From positions 1 through 64,000 of the forward strand of contig CAKSFA010000005.1 of NCBI GenBank assembly GCA_934454125.1: a stretch of DNA of 64,000 nucleotides. The letters run 5' to 3'. The notes under the pieces are model-generated. The model saw only the letters and a program-made list of their open reading frames with translations, was not told the origin of the DNA and did no database searches. The position numbers were made by a program, and so were the translations under genes. Shown here piece by piece: positions 7,481 to 18,277 of the stretch. Position 1 is the stretch's first letter, and every line of letters begins with the position of its first letter. This DNA is from an uncultured Eubacteriales bacterium. GTDB taxonomy: Bacteria > Bacillota > Clostridia > Oscillospirales > Acutalibacteraceae.

Positions 7481-10099
7481 ATGAAGAAGAATCATAAACG
7501 AATCGCGGTCATTATGGCTGCGATGCTGGCTGTAACAACCGTTGCAGCGCCAGCGAGCGTGTTTGCCCACGAGCCGTCAGCAGCAATTGCAACGGCCGTG
7601 CGCGCAGATGTGCAAGCAACGAACGTTCAGGTGAATGAAACAAATTTCCCTGACGCAAAGTTTCGCGACTGGATTAAGAAAAATGTGACCAGTAACAGCG
7701 ATACCCTGACAGCAGATCAAATCAACAAAACAGTTGAGATGAATCTTAGCGGTCAGGGTATCAGCAACCTGAAGGGTATTGAGCATTTCACAGCACTTTG
7801 GTGGCTTGATTGCAGCAATAACCAACTGACAACTCTTGATTTAAGCAAAAACACAAAACTATATGATTTAAACTGCTCGGGTAACCAGCTGACAACGCTG
7901 ACGTTGACCGGGCTAATTGAGCTTCAGAACCTAGATTGCCGTAACAATCGCTTAACAAGCCTTGATTTTAGCGGCAACACTGCGCTGGCAGCATTGCATG
8001 CCGGCAGCAACCAGTTGAGCACATTAAATGTAGCTTCAAACACCAAGCTAGAGGTTTTGGACGTACAAAGCAACCAGTTGATGGGCTTGAGTGTTGGCGC
8101 GAGCACGAACTTGAAAATCGTGCGCGTAAACAACAATAAGCTCATCTATCTGAACTTGCCGTCAGCAAGCCTGACCGAGTTTAAGGCAGAGAATCAACAA
8201 AATAATACAATCGCAGCAAAAGACGGTTCAATCGATTTGAACACGATTGCACCAGGTATTACAAGCGGAAAAATTACGGTAAGCTCTGGAGGGACTGTTT
8301 CAGGCACAACGCTGAATGGCCTGAAAGCAGGCACACCGGTAGTTTATACGTATGATTGCGGTGCAGGTAAGAGCTTGACTGTAACACTCAACGTAAGCAG
8401 CACCTCTGATTCAGACCAGCCAGGTGTAGTCACACAAGAGTATTACAGCATTGAGAATGCCGGCCGCGCAGTTGACATGCAAGACGTACGTTATGAAGAT
8501 GGTGTGCAGGCAGTTCCGTGGTATTTCAGCAATCAAAATAACCAGGTGTTTGCATTTGAGCAACTGAGCGACAGTTACTATAAAATTGTTGCAGTGCACT
8601 CAAAAAAGGCGCTAACAATGCAGTCGGACTACACAGTGGTACAAAAACATTTCACCGGCAGCGAAAATAGCCAAAAATGGAAAATGGAAAAAGGCAGCGA
8701 CGGCAGATATACGCTGACAAACGTACAATATAATAGAAAGCTGCAGTTAGATGCAAACGGAGTAACCGGCGTAACTGGCAATGCAACTGTAACGCTGGAA
8801 AAACGCGATGCAGAGCAGCCAATCTCGGCGATTGCAGGCGTTGAAGACGGGGTATATGAGATTCAGTCCGCTGCATCAAGTTTGTATATCGGTACAGAAA
8901 ACAACAGCATTGCAGATGGTGACAAAATCACCCAGCAGAGCAAGAATGACCAGAATAGCCAGAAATGGGTTGTGAAAAACCACAAAGATGGCCAAGTATA
9001 TATTACCTCAGCAAATTCACAAAAGATGCTAGACTTGGATATGCCAACGAAGATGTGCTTCCAGTGGGTAGACGGTTATAACCTGAACCAGCGCTGGCAT
9101 GTGCTCGAAACTGGCACAGCAGGAGAATATCTTGTGAAAAATGCTGCTTCGGCAACCATGCTGGCAGTCACAGACTCCAATCAGGGCAGTCAGTTGACAG
9201 CAACGGCAGAATCGAGCACAGACCGCAACCAGAAATGGAAATTCAGTTACGTAACAGCCGGCGAAGAGAAAAACAAGCTGGAGAACGGCTATTATACCAT
9301 TGGAAATGAAGGCGTGGTAGTCGATATCAAAGACGTACTGTATGATGAAGGTGTGCAGGCAGTTTCCTGGTATTTTGGCGAACAGAACAACCAGTTGTTT
9401 GAGTTTACCAAACTGACCGACGGCAACTATAAAATTGTTGCAGTGCACTCAAAGAAAGCGCTGACAATGGAAGCAAACGGCACAGTAACACAAAAACACT
9501 TTAGAGAAAACGACAGCAACCAGAAATGGGAAGTAACCCGTGATTTGGATGGCAACACATATCTGAAGAATGTGGGCAGAAGCAAGTTGATGACAGTCAC
9601 AAGAGGCTCCGGCGTAAATAGTGCAGCAACACGGTTTGCTACTACAAAACTGCAACTGGAGCTGAAAAAAGGCTTGCAGCCGATTGTTCAAGTGGCCGGC
9701 ATTGAAAATGGTACGTACCAAATTCAATCGGTAAGCGACAGCAGTTATGTTGTAACAGAAGGAAATAGTTCTGCGAACGGAACAAAAGTTGTTAAGAGCA
9801 CCAGCGGCAACAATCAAAAATGGACTGTGACAAACTTAAAAAATGGACCGACACATATCACATTGCAAAACGGTTACATGCTAGATTTGGATGTGCCGAC
9901 CAGCAAGGTAAATCTGTATTCAGATGGCTGGAACGTGAACCAGAGATGGTGGATTGAGCCAAATGGAGGTAATTACCTTGTAAGAAACGCACTCAATGGT
10001 AAGATGCTGGCATTGCCAACCGGCAGTGATACACAACTAACAGGGGCAGATAAGAATACAAATGATACCAACCAACAATGGAAATTTGTATATCAATAA
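7481..10099 (+). CDS. Secreted leucine-rich-repeat / ricin-type lectin protein
   Basis: An 872-residue exported protein. A signal peptide (about 1-30, charged MKKNHKR then a hydrophobic core ending near VFAHE) is followed by an internalin-like cap (NFPDAKFRDWI). Leucine-rich repeats run from about 75 to 235 (LDCSNNQLTTLDLSKN pattern). Two tandem ricin-type beta-trefoil lectin regions follow, about 320-595 and 600-872, with recurrent QKW/QRW and YxIxN motifs. The two lectin halves are clearly homologous (GVQAVPWYF, GVQAVSWYF). No sorting signal is visible, so it is probably released or held non-covalently. ATG 7481 was chosen with AAAGGA 9 bases upstream. The S8 protease gene follows after 25 bases, with no terminator between. 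Glycan or mucin binding is inferred from the lectin folds. Confidence 0.85.
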   Translation: MKKNHKRIAVIMAAMLAVTTVAAPASVFAHEPSAAIATAVRADVQATNVQVNETNFPDAKFRDWIKKNVTSNSDTLTADQINKTVEMNLSGQGISNLKGIEHFTALWWLDCSNNQLTTLDLSKNTKLYDLNCSGNQLTTLTLTGLIELQNLDCRNNRLTSLDFSGNTALAALHAGSNQLSTLNVASNTKLEVLDVQSNQLMGLSVGASTNLKIVRVNNNKLIYLNLPSASLTEFKAENQQNNTIAAKDGSIDLNTIAPGITSGKITVSSGGTVSGTTLNGLKAGTPVVYTYDCGAGKSLTVTLNVSSTSDSDQPGVVTQEYYSIENAGRAVDMQDVRYEDGVQAVPWYFSNQNNQVFAFEQLSDSYYKIVAVHSKKALTMQSDYTVVQKHFTGSENSQKWKMEKGSDGRYTLTNVQYNRKLQLDANGVTGVTGNATVTLEKRDAEQPISAIAGVEDGVYEIQSAASSLYIGTENNSIADGDKITQQSKNDQNSQKWVVKNHKDGQVYITSANSQKMLDLDMPTKMCFQWVDGYNLNQRWHVLETGTAGEYLVKNAASATMLAVTDSNQGSQLTATAESSTDRNQKWKFSYVTAGEEKNKLENGYYTIGNEGVVVDIKDVLYDEGVQAVSWYFGEQNNQLFEFTKLTDGNYKIVAVHSKKALTMEANGTVTQKHFRENDSNQKWEVTRDLDGNTYLKNVGRSKLMTVTRGSGVNSAATRFATTKLQLELKKGLQPIVQVAGIENGTYQIQSVSDSSYVVTEGNSSANGTKVVKSTSGNNQKWTVTNLKNGPTHITLQNGYMLDLDVPTSKVNLYSDGWNVNQRWWIEPNGGNYLVRNALNGKMLALPTGSDTQLTGADKNTNDTNQQWKFVYQ

Positions 10100-10124
10100 A
10101 ATCTGAGGAAAAGGAGAACTACGT

Positions 10125-13100
10125 ATGACAAAGACGAAACGCAAGTCGGTAAAGAAAATAACAGTTTCGTTGGCGATTGTTGCGGCAATGCTGCTTTCGA
10201 TCAGCTCTGCGATTTTAATACCGCTGAGCAACGGAACAATCAGTTCGCTGTCTGTTGCTGCGGCAGAGACAAACAATGATCCTACGGAACTGCCGAAAAC
10301 AGGCACCGAAATCGACAGTGAAAATGACAGTCAGTCTTCGTTTCTGCAAAGCGGCAATGATAGCTCGCTGACAGAAACAGACGAAAATGATAAGCCATTT
10401 TCAGAAACAGAGGCAGCTCAGATTCCCAAAAGTGAGGAACTTGTAACCTTCATTGTGGAGCTGAACAATACTGCACTGCTGGATACATTTTCAGTTTCTG
10501 AAATTTCAGACGGAACAAGTGCAGTAGACAGCCATGCAAATAGCCAAGAGCGCGCTCTGGATGCACTGGAGCAGAACTTGAAAAGCCAGTTTGGTTTTGA
10601 AGAGGGATTTGCAATTGGCTATCGGTATACCGTGGCAACAACAGGTCTTTCTGTAACAACGCAGTTTGGCAATAAAGCTGCAATCCAAGCGATGCCAAAT
10701 GTAGAGCGTGTATATGTTGCGCCAACATTTGAGTTGCAAGAAGACGACGTAGAAGCTCTGACGAGCAATGCCAATAAAATGATTGGCAGCGTAAATGTAA
10801 ATGGCACAGAATATACCGGTAAAGGCATGAAAATTGCCATTGTAGATACGGGTATTGTGGTAAATCACCCAAGCTTTCAGGCCCTGTCTGAGGACAAAAT
10901 AACAGAGACTTCTTTGACAGAAGCAAAGGTGAAAGAAGTTTGGAGCAAGCTGAATGCAAGCAAAACATGGCTGAGAGAGGATTTCTACAAGAACTCCAAA
11001 ATCCCGTTTGCGTATAACTATTGGACGAATACGTTTGATGTTTCACACGCAACGGCACAGCATGACCACGGCACACACGTGGCCGGTATTGCGGCAGCAA
11101 ACAAAATTAATGATACCGAGGTTGTGGGTGTTGCACCGGACGCACAGTTGCTGGTTATGCAAGTATTTAACACCAGCGGCGGCGCAAACTGGGCTACCAT
11201 TATGGCAGCCTTGGAAGACTGCGTACATTTGGATGTAGATGCAATTAACCTTTCGTTGGGTTCTGCGGCTGGTTTTACAGATAGCGACGCAGACTTGACA
11301 GCTATTTTGAACAAATTCAAAAACACAGATGTGCAGGTTGTAATTGCAGCTGGTAACGACACCAACAGTGGTTACATGAACCGCACTGGCCAGAACCTTT
11401 CAAAGGCAACAGACCCAGATAATGGTCTGATTGCTTCGCCGGCAACAGCAACGGCAGCTTTGTCTGTTGCTTCTGCTGACAACAATGGCGCAAAACTGCC
11501 GTATTTTGTGGTTGATGGTGAGCAGTATGGTTTTTCAGATACAGCTGTTACGAGTGCGACCAACTTTTTAACAAAATTTAAAGGGCAACAATTGGATTTT
11601 GTTGTAGTAAACGGTTATGGTGAGGCCAAAGACTATGCCAACAAAACTGTAACAGATAAGGTTGTTGTTGTTTCGCGTGGTGGCGGTGTATCCTTCCAGG
11701 ATAAACAAAAGAACGCACAAGCTGCTGGTGCAAAGGCTGTTATCGTTTATAACAATGTACCTGGTACTTTCTCAATGGTTATCAACGATGGTGGCGATAA
11801 TATTCCCTGTATTTCAGTTTATAAATCTTATGGTGAAAAATTAGTAGCGAAAAAAGAAGGCAAGTTAACCGTAGGAAATGGCGAGACAGTTAACGTAACA
11901 ATGGATAACTCGATGAGTGATTTTTCGTCTTGGGGTGTTACACCAGACTTGAAGCTCAAGCCTGAAATCACCGGCGTTGGCGGCGGTATCTATTCTACGC
12001 GTGACGTTTCCATCGGTGGCTCCAACTATGGCGAGATGAGCGGTACTTCAATGGCTTCTCCGCAGGTTGCTGGTGCAATGGCAGTTATTTCGCAGTATTT
12101 GCGCACAAAGACCTTTACCGAAGGTGAACTGCGCAAGGTTGCAGCGAATTTGATGATGAGCACCGCAACACAAATTATGGACGGCACCGTGCCATATTCC
12201 CCGAGAAATCAGGGTGCAGGTTTGATCAACCTGACCAATGCTGTAAAAGCAGGGGCATATCTCTCCAACCCGCAGACAAGCGAGAGCCGCCCCAAAGCTG
12301 AGCTTGGCGACAGCGAGAGCGGTGTATACACCTTCCCGTTCACAGTAACAAACATTTCAGATACGCAGAAGACCTATACTGTAGAGTCAACAGTGATGAC
12401 TGCTGACGTTGCCAACGAAAAGTATATGTCAAACTCTGATAAGAAATTGGAGTCTACTATTAAAGTAAGCGAAGGCGATGCTGCCGGCGTATTCTTGAAG
12501 TATGACTTTAATGACGATGGCAAAGTAGACGCAGAAGATGCACGCGTTCTGCTGAAACATGTGCAAGGAACGACTACGATTGCAAGCAGCAATAAGCACT
12601 ATCCCTATCTTGATGTAAACGGTGATAATAAGACTGACGAAAACGATGTCAAAGCAATTTTGGATCGCTTGGCAGAGCGTGAGTCAAAAGCTGATTTGAC
12701 AGCTGCAGCTGTATCAGGCAATGGCACAACCACTACCACAATCACTGTGCCGGCTGGTCAAACCAAAACCTACTATGCAACAGTAAGCCTGACAGAGGCT
12801 GATAAGAAGTTTATCAATGATAACTTCAGTAATGGTATGTATGTTGAGGGTTATTTGACACTGAAAACAAGTAATTCTGATAGTGCAAACCTGTCAATGC
12901 CATTCTTGGGCTTCTATGGTGATTGGTCAAAAGCACCAGCATTTGATTCTGCAAACGCAACAGAAGCAAGCTTGTTCCCAGCTGTAATCTATACCAATGG
13001 TGGCAAACTGGGCGTAAACCCGTATATTACCGGCGGTAAGAGCGGCGATCAGTACAATGCAATTTCTTATGCAAACCCGATTCAGGAGATTGACTTGGGC

Positions 13101-16100
13101 TTGCTGCGTAATGCTAAGAAGGTCGAGACTGTTGTAACGAATGCAACTAATACATCTCAAACGTACTTTACAGCGAGCGAGCATAATATTACAAAATCGT
13201 ACTATAATGCAAGCTATGGCCGAATCTTCCCGTATTCCATTTTCAACTTCAATCAGGATATTCTGATTTGGGACGGTAAAAATAACGGAAGCACTTTGGC
13301 TGACGGAACAAAAGCAACCTATAATATTAAGGCATATTTGGACGACGGCGATAATATTGCGGATGACACGTTTAAATTTGACGTGACAATCGACAATCAG
13401 AAGCCGGAAATTATAAATGCAAGCGAGCTAACAAGCGGCACCAAAAAGCCAACACAAAGAGATGGCAGCTTGTATTTGACACTAAAACTAAAAGATAATC
13501 ACCATATTGCGGCGGTAATGTTCAAAAACTCTGAAGGTACCACAATGGGTATTTATGAGGTAGATAACACGCCGGGTCAAGAAGTGGAAAAAGAGTTCGA
13601 TGTAAGTGGTTATGGCTCTGATTTCAAATTGGTTGTTGCAGACTATGCAAAGAACGAGACAGAGATCGATGTAACACTGGATTATAGTGATGTAACGATT
13701 GACGAATCTAAGCCAAAACAACTGGATAAAACCCGCATTTACGGTAACGAGACTTACACCGATGCTGTGTTAAGCCGCGGTTGGTTCAGTGCAAACAAAA
13801 CTGACTTTAAAAACCAAAGAAATGAAACATTTGACCAGACAGAGTATTATTACTCCGCTGAGTACATCAACGGCTACGTATTGGGCCAAAGAGCCGATGG
13901 TTCGATGGTGCTGAACACGCCGCTGGGCACGTACTGGAAGACCCAAGTGCTGCTGAAACAAACCGGCAACGTGGGCGATAAAGACGTATTTGTGCTGTAT
14001 GATATGGCGCTGGATTATAAAACCAACAGACTATTTGCAGTGGGTTGGAGATATTCTGGTGTGAAGGATACGGCAGGTAAGGATACGGGCGGCAACTATC
14101 TGTTTGAAATTAAGTTTGATTCAACAAAAAATAATCAAATTTCAGTCGAAAATGTTGCAAAAATTAACGGTTTGCCGAGTGGCGTTGAGGCACTTACATT
14201 AGGCTGCACAACAGAAGGTCAACTATATACAATTTCTGGTGAATCTAAACTGTATAAGCTGGATGCAACAAACGCAAAAGCTGATTATGTTGGAGAGACA
14301 CCATTTAAAGACGTTGAAAACTACTCTGGTGCAAACGTAATTCAGTCAATGGGTTATGACCACAATACAAATAAAATGTATTGGTTTGCACACAGCCAGA
14401 CGAAGAATGGCAACAGCTACATCAATGTTTGCCAGACTTATGAAGTTGATTTGACAAATGCTCAATGCACAGTAGTTGGTAACTATGGACCGAGTGGTAA
14501 TACCTCTCTGTTTGTGCCAACAGATAAGAAGACTACTCTGTTTGAAATGGGTGTGCAAGCAACAGACTTTGAGCTTTCTGAAGAAGTGCTGACGCTGGCA
14601 AACGGACAGACCACGCGCGTAACCGCAACTTGGGTACCGTGGAATGCGAAGGCAGAAAATCTCACTTGGACATCCCAACATCAAAGTGTGGCTACTGTAG
14701 ATAGCAGAGGCAATGTGAAAGCAGTTGGCCCTGGTGAAACCACAGTTACAGCCGAAGCAACGTTGAAGGATGGCACGAAGAAAACACACACAGTAACTGT
14801 AAAAGTTGTTCAGTCGGCATCGGCAATTTATGGCTATGTTATCAATGACACAAAGAATGCTGCAAACATGAACAACTGGGTCACCTTTGCAGACTCTGAC
14901 CCGATTAACACAACGAAGAAAATTACTTCTTCGGGCAACCAGATGTGGCAGGGCGGCACATACTACAATGGTTATGTATACACCGTTTCTGCTGAGGGCA
15001 GCATGGGTGCAAAATCCTCCAAGCTGTATAAGAGCCAGGTTACCAAGGGTACCAATGGACAGCCGGCTTCGCTGGGAACACCTGTTCAAGTTGGTTCGAC
15101 GATTGAGGGCATTGAGATTGGTAATATCTCATATGACTACAGCACAGGACGCATCTACGGCGTTGACTACACCAACGGCGGCTTGCTGCTGATTGACGTA
15201 GATACCGGCGAGATCGATGTGCTGGGCGTATTCAATGGCGATCTGGGCGCAGCAATTATGACTGCGATGACCGTAACCATTGATGGCATTATCATCGGTG
15301 CAGATATGTACGGTAACCTGTATGAGGTGAACCCAGATACACTTAAGTGCACGAAGATTGCTTCGATTGGGCAAGATACCTGGTATTATGCAGGCATGAC
15401 GTATGACCACAACACCGGCAATATTTACTGGAACCCATGCTCGGCTGCAGATAATTCGCCGTTGTATCTGGTTCACATAACGCCTTCGAGCGACAAAAAG
15501 ACCGTCGCAAGTGTCAAGACCATGAAGTTGGGTAGCGTTTCGAGCAGCGCCGGCGTTGAGCTGACCGCAATGTTCACGATACCGAACAATGAACCGCAAA
15601 CTAATTATATCAAGGTTGAAAGCATCGAGATTACTAATGGTAATGTAACTGGCCTTGAAAAAGGCACGTTGCAACTATACACGAAGACTAATCCAGTTCG
15701 TCCGACGGCAAATGCTAAAAAATGGATATCTGACCACCCAGAGATTGTAACAGTAGATGAAAAACGTGGTAAGTTGACCTTTATTAAAGAGGGAACAGCT
15801 AAAATTACGGTAAGTATCCAGAATAAAGGAACAGATACGTCAATTAAAACACATTCTATTGATGTAACAGTTAAAAAATCTGCTGAGGGCGAAATGATTG
15901 CGTTCTTGGGTACGGACGAAGGCGGCACCGGCTACTATGACTACTGGTTGGGCATGAATGACTATGCACCGCAAGAGGCTACCTTTAAAGATCGTATGAT
16001 TAATACCTATTCGCTGCGTACCGGTGAGTACTATGATGGTTATATCTACGCATATAACGATAAGTATGAGTTCTACCGCATCAACGAGAAGAACTACGCC

Positions 16101-17771
16101 GATTACGTAACGCTGGGTACGTTAAAAAATACAAATGGAACACAGCAACAGGTAGTCAGCATGACGTTTGATTACAAGACTGGTACCATGTATGGCGTGA
16201 CGATTGATCAAAAACTGGTTAAGATTAGCCTGACGGATGGCAGTCTCTCAGATGAGAAACAATTGAACTTCAATGGCAGCGGCAGTGGCAAAGTATTTGC
16301 CATTGCGGTAGATAAGAACGGCACCCTGTACGGTGTTGGCGCCGATGCTTATTATACAGCTGCAAAACTGTATACGATTGATACAAGCAATGGCACTTGC
16401 ACGAAGATTAAAGATTTGCCAGATGTGCGCGCATTTACAGGTGCGAGCTATTATGGCGAAGTAATGTACAGCCCGCAAATGACGTACAACTACGAGCTGA
16501 ACCGCTTGTATCTGAACGCAACCACGAGACAGAAGAGCAGCAAGAGCTACAACAGCGGCTTCTGGATGATTGAATTGGCTGATGATGCGAACAGTAAAAC
16601 TGGTGAAGAGAAAGTAAAATCTATTTACAACTTTGGTCCGCCGAGCATTAAGAACCAGTATGGTGTTATTAAATCTGGCGGTGACCTGTACCTGGGCTTG
16701 CTCGTTTCGAAGCCGAGAGCTGCAGATATTACCGACCAGAAAGTAACAGGTATTGTGCTAGATAAGTCAACAGCGGTTATTAAGAAAGATAAAACAGTAA
16801 CACTGAAGGCTACACTGCAACCGTCGAGCATTACAGACAAGACTATAGAATGGAAATCTGAAAATCAATCTGTTGCTACAGTCGATACAAACGGTGTTGT
16901 TACAGGTCAAGCTACTGGTACAGCTAAAATTACTGCAACTTATACAGATAATTCGAATGGTACTAGCAAGACAGTAACAGCAAGTTGTGAAGTTAAAGTT
17001 GTAGAAAGCACAAGTGGCTCAAAAGCATATACCATTTCTGCAGATAAGAGCAAGTTGATTTCCTTTGATCCGGAAGTACCAGGTGAAACTACAGATGTTG
17101 TGACATTTGATAAAGGTAAGCAGATTGTAGGCATGGATATGATAGACGAAAATTCGTTCTATTATGTTGTAGAAGATCATAGTGCTTCGGTATATCCGCA
17201 GTTGTATCACTATAACTTAGATACCAAGACCAGCACACGTAAAGGTACACTCGAAGTAAACATTGGCAATGCGGCTGATATGGCATATGATTCTAAGAAC
17301 GGCTTGATTTATGTTGTTTCTGGATTCTATATCTATCAGTTTGAGGCAAGCAAAATACAGCCGGATAGTTTAAACCATGCTTCGGCAACGTTTGACACAA
17401 CTGCAGCTAGCCTCGGATTGCCAGCCCTGCATGCTGTGGCATGTAAAGATGGTTGGGTCTACTTCTTGGCTAATAATAACCAGAACAAGTTGTATAAGAT
17501 CAATGATAAGCTACAATTAACCTCGCTGGTATCGTTGGGCGACGTGGCAGTAAACACGGCGTCTGGCAAGAGTGAGATGGCTTATGATGCAGGCACAGAT
17601 ACGTTCTATTTGACGGACGCAGCAGATAAACTGTATTCGTTGAAGATTACGGATAACGGCACGAATGACAACAATAAAGTTGACGTTACACCGATTGATG
17701 TGCTGGGCACAGGCATTGATATTAACGGACTTGCAATTTGGCCAAACAAAAAGAAAGAGCAGACTCCGTAA
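10125..17771 (+). CDS. Giant secreted S8 (subtilisin-like) protease with dockerin and Big_2 domains
   Basis: A 2548-residue exported protease of the C5a-peptidase/lactocepin class. It has a signal peptide (1-45), a propeptide, and an S8 domain with Asp241 (IVDTG), His315 (HGTHVAG), Asn411 and Ser642 (GTSMASP). A PA-type insert lies at about 470-600, before the Ser motif. A dockerin pair with two complete Ca-binding loops (DFNDDGKVDAED, DVNGDNKTDEND) lies near 790-850. Fn3-like regions follow, then recurring YDxxTGxxY segments that look like beta-propeller blades, interleaved with Big_2 domains near 1480-1570, 1830-1910 and 2205-2295. No LPxTG or C-terminal TM is seen. The start has AAGGAG 8 bases upstream. 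It is co-transcribed with the lectin gene. Substrate is unknown. Confidence 0.92.
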   Translation: MTKTKRKSVKKITVSLAIVAAMLLSISSAILIPLSNGTISSLSVAAAETNNDPTELPKTGTEIDSENDSQSSFLQSGNDSSLTETDENDKPFSETEAAQIPKSEELVTFIVELNNTALLDTFSVSEISDGTSAVDSHANSQERALDALEQNLKSQFGFEEGFAIGYRYTVATTGLSVTTQFGNKAAIQAMPNVERVYVAPTFELQEDDVEALTSNANKMIGSVNVNGTEYTGKGMKIAIVDTGIVVNHPSFQALSEDKITETSLTEAKVKEVWSKLNASKTWLREDFYKNSKIPFAYNYWTNTFDVSHATAQHDHGTHVAGIAAANKINDTEVVGVAPDAQLLVMQVFNTSGGANWATIMAALEDCVHLDVDAINLSLGSAAGFTDSDADLTAILNKFKNTDVQVVIAAGNDTNSGYMNRTGQNLSKATDPDNGLIASPATATAALSVASADNNGAKLPYFVVDGEQYGFSDTAVTSATNFLTKFKGQQLDFVVVNGYGEAKDYANKTVTDKVVVVSRGGGVSFQDKQKNAQAAGAKAVIVYNNVPGTFSMVINDGGDNIPCISVYKSYGEKLVAKKEGKLTVGNGETVNVTMDNSMSDFSSWGVTPDLKLKPEITGVGGGIYSTRDVSIGGSNYGEMSGTSMASPQVAGAMAVISQYLRTKTFTEGELRKVAANLMMSTATQIMDGTVPYSPRNQGAGLINLTNAVKAGAYLSNPQTSESRPKAELGDSESGVYTFPFTVTNISDTQKTYTVESTVMTADVANEKYMSNSDKKLESTIKVSEGDAAGVFLKYDFNDDGKVDAEDARVLLKHVQGTTTIASSNKHYPYLDVNGDNKTDENDVKAILDRLAERESKADLTAAAVSGNGTTTTTITVPAGQTKTYYATVSLTEADKKFINDNFSNGMYVEGYLTLKTSNSDSANLSMPFLGFYGDWSKAPAFDSANATEASLFPAVIYTNGGKLGVNPYITGGKSGDQYNAISYANPIQEIDLGLLRNAKKVETVVTNATNTSQTYFTASEHNITKSYYNASYGRIFPYSIFNFNQDILIWDGKNNGSTLADGTKATYNIKAYLDDGDNIADDTFKFDVTIDNQKPEIINASELTSGTKKPTQRDGSLYLTLKLKDNHHIAAVMFKNSEGTTMGIYEVDNTPGQEVEKEFDVSGYGSDFKLVVADYAKNETEIDVTLDYSDVTIDESKPKQLDKTRIYGNETYTDAVLSRGWFSANKTDFKNQRNETFDQTEYYYSAEYINGYVLGQRADGSMVLNTPLGTYWKTQVLLKQTGNVGDKDVFVLYDMALDYKTNRLFAVGWRYSGVKDTAGKDTGGNYLFEIKFDSTKNNQISVENVAKINGLPSGVEALTLGCTTEGQLYTISGESKLYKLDATNAKADYVGETPFKDVENYSGANVIQSMGYDHNTNKMYWFAHSQTKNGNSYINVCQTYEVDLTNAQCTVVGNYGPSGNTSLFVPTDKKTTLFEMGVQATDFELSEEVLTLANGQTTRVTATWVPWNAKAENLTWTSQHQSVATVDSRGNVKAVGPGETTVTAEATLKDGTKKTHTVTVKVVQSASAIYGYVINDTKNAANMNNWVTFADSDPINTTKKITSSGNQMWQGGTYYNGYVYTVSAEGSMGAKSSKLYKSQVTKGTNGQPASLGTPVQVGSTIEGIEIGNISYDYSTGRIYGVDYTNGGLLLIDVDTGEIDVLGVFNGDLGAAIMTAMTVTIDGIIIGADMYGNLYEVNPDTLKCTKIASIGQDTWYYAGMTYDHNTGNIYWNPCSAADNSPLYLVHITPSSDKKTVASVKTMKLGSVSSSAGVELTAMFTIPNNEPQTNYIKVESIEITNGNVTGLEKGTLQLYTKTNPVRPTANAKKWISDHPEIVTVDEKRGKLTFIKEGTAKITVSIQNKGTDTSIKTHSIDVTVKKSAEGEMIAFLGTDEGGTGYYDYWLGMNDYAPQEATFKDRMINTYSLRTGEYYDGYIYAYNDKYEFYRINEKNYADYVTLGTLKNTNGTQQQVVSMTFDYKTGTMYGVTIDQKLVKISLTDGSLSDEKQLNFNGSGSGKVFAIAVDKNGTLYGVGADAYYTAAKLYTIDTSNGTCTKIKDLPDVRAFTGASYYGEVMYSPQMTYNYELNRLYLNATTRQKSSKSYNSGFWMIELADDANSKTGEEKVKSIYNFGPPSIKNQYGVIKSGGDLYLGLLVSKPRAADITDQKVTGIVLDKSTAVIKKDKTVTLKATLQPSSITDKTIEWKSENQSVATVDTNGVVTGQATGTAKITATYTDNSNGTSKTVTASCEVKVVESTSGSKAYTISADKSKLISFDPEVPGETTDVVTFDKGKQIVGMDMIDENSFYYVVEDHSASVYPQLYHYNLDTKTSTRKGTLEVNIGNAADMAYDSKNGLIYVVSGFYIYQFEASKIQPDSLNHASATFDTTAASLGLPALHAVACKDGWVYFLANNNQNKLYKINDKLQLTSLVSLGDVAVNTASGKSEMAYDAGTDTFYLTDAADKLYSLKITDNGTNDNNKVDVTPIDVLGTGIDINGLAIWPNKKKEQTP

Positions 17772-17801
17772 GCCTTTGAGGCAGGAGATTTGAACAAAAC
17801 T

Positions 17802-17840
17802 AAGGCGCCCTCCCTTAATTGGGAGGGCGCCTTGGTTTTT
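17802..17840 (+). terminator. Terminator of the LRR/S8 protease operon
   Basis: A perfect 13-bp stem AAGGCGCCCTCCC/GGGAGGGCGCCTT with a 6-base loop, then a T-rich tail. Confidence 0.95.
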
Positions 17841-18001
17841 ATTTTTACGATAAAAATAGCTTGTTGTCAGAGATAATATTTGTTTAAAATAGAAAAATTA
17901 AATATAAAAATTTATAAATTATTGCCAATATTTTTTATTTAAAGGATTTATAAACCAGCAAATATTTGCTGTTGTGTAGCTTTTGACGAAAAAAGAAGCA
18001 T

Positions 18002-18042
18002 AAAAAAGCTCACTGTAATCTCGATTAGAATTACAGTGAGCT
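18002..18042 (-). terminator. Terminator of tRNA-Ser
   Basis: A 13-bp stem AGCTCACTGTAAT/ATTACAGTGAGCT lies immediately downstream of the minus-strand tRNA, with a T run on that strand. Confidence 0.9.
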
Positions 18043-18044
18043 TT

Positions 18045-18133
18045 TGGCGGAGACGGTGGGATTCGAACCCACGTGCCCTTGCGGGCAAAACGATTTCGAG
18101 TCGTTCTCGTTATGACCACTTCGATACATCTCC
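18045..18133 (-). tRNA. tRNA-Ser (anticodon CGA)
   Basis: The minus strand gives acceptor GGAGATG/CGTCTCC. The anticodon stem AACGA/TCGTT has the loop CTCGAAA (anticodon CGA). A long variable arm GCCCGCAAGGGC marks a class II tRNA. The T loop is TTCGAAT, followed by discriminator G and an encoded CCA. Confidence 0.95.
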
Positions 18134-18165
18134 AAATGGTGCCGCATACAGATGCAGTACTTCTC

Positions 18166-18194
18166 ATTTTATATGGATATAGAACGATTGTCAA
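18166..18194 (-). promoter_or_regulatory. Promoter of tRNA-Ser
   Basis: On the minus strand TTGACA (18194-18189), 17 bases, TAAAAT (18171-18166). Confidence 0.7.
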
Positions 18195-18212
18195 GCAAAA
18201 TTTCTCGGGTTA

Positions 18213-18242
18213 TTGACAGCATTTTATAAAACGCAGTACAAT
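18213..18242 (+). promoter_or_regulatory. Promoter of the DUF815 gene
   Basis: TTGACA (18213-18218), 18 bases, TACAAT (18237-18242), followed by AAAGGAGGAGG before the start at 18278. Confidence 0.72.
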
Positions 18243-18277
18243 AAAGAAAAAGTTATTTTGGTAAAGGAGGAGGGTTT

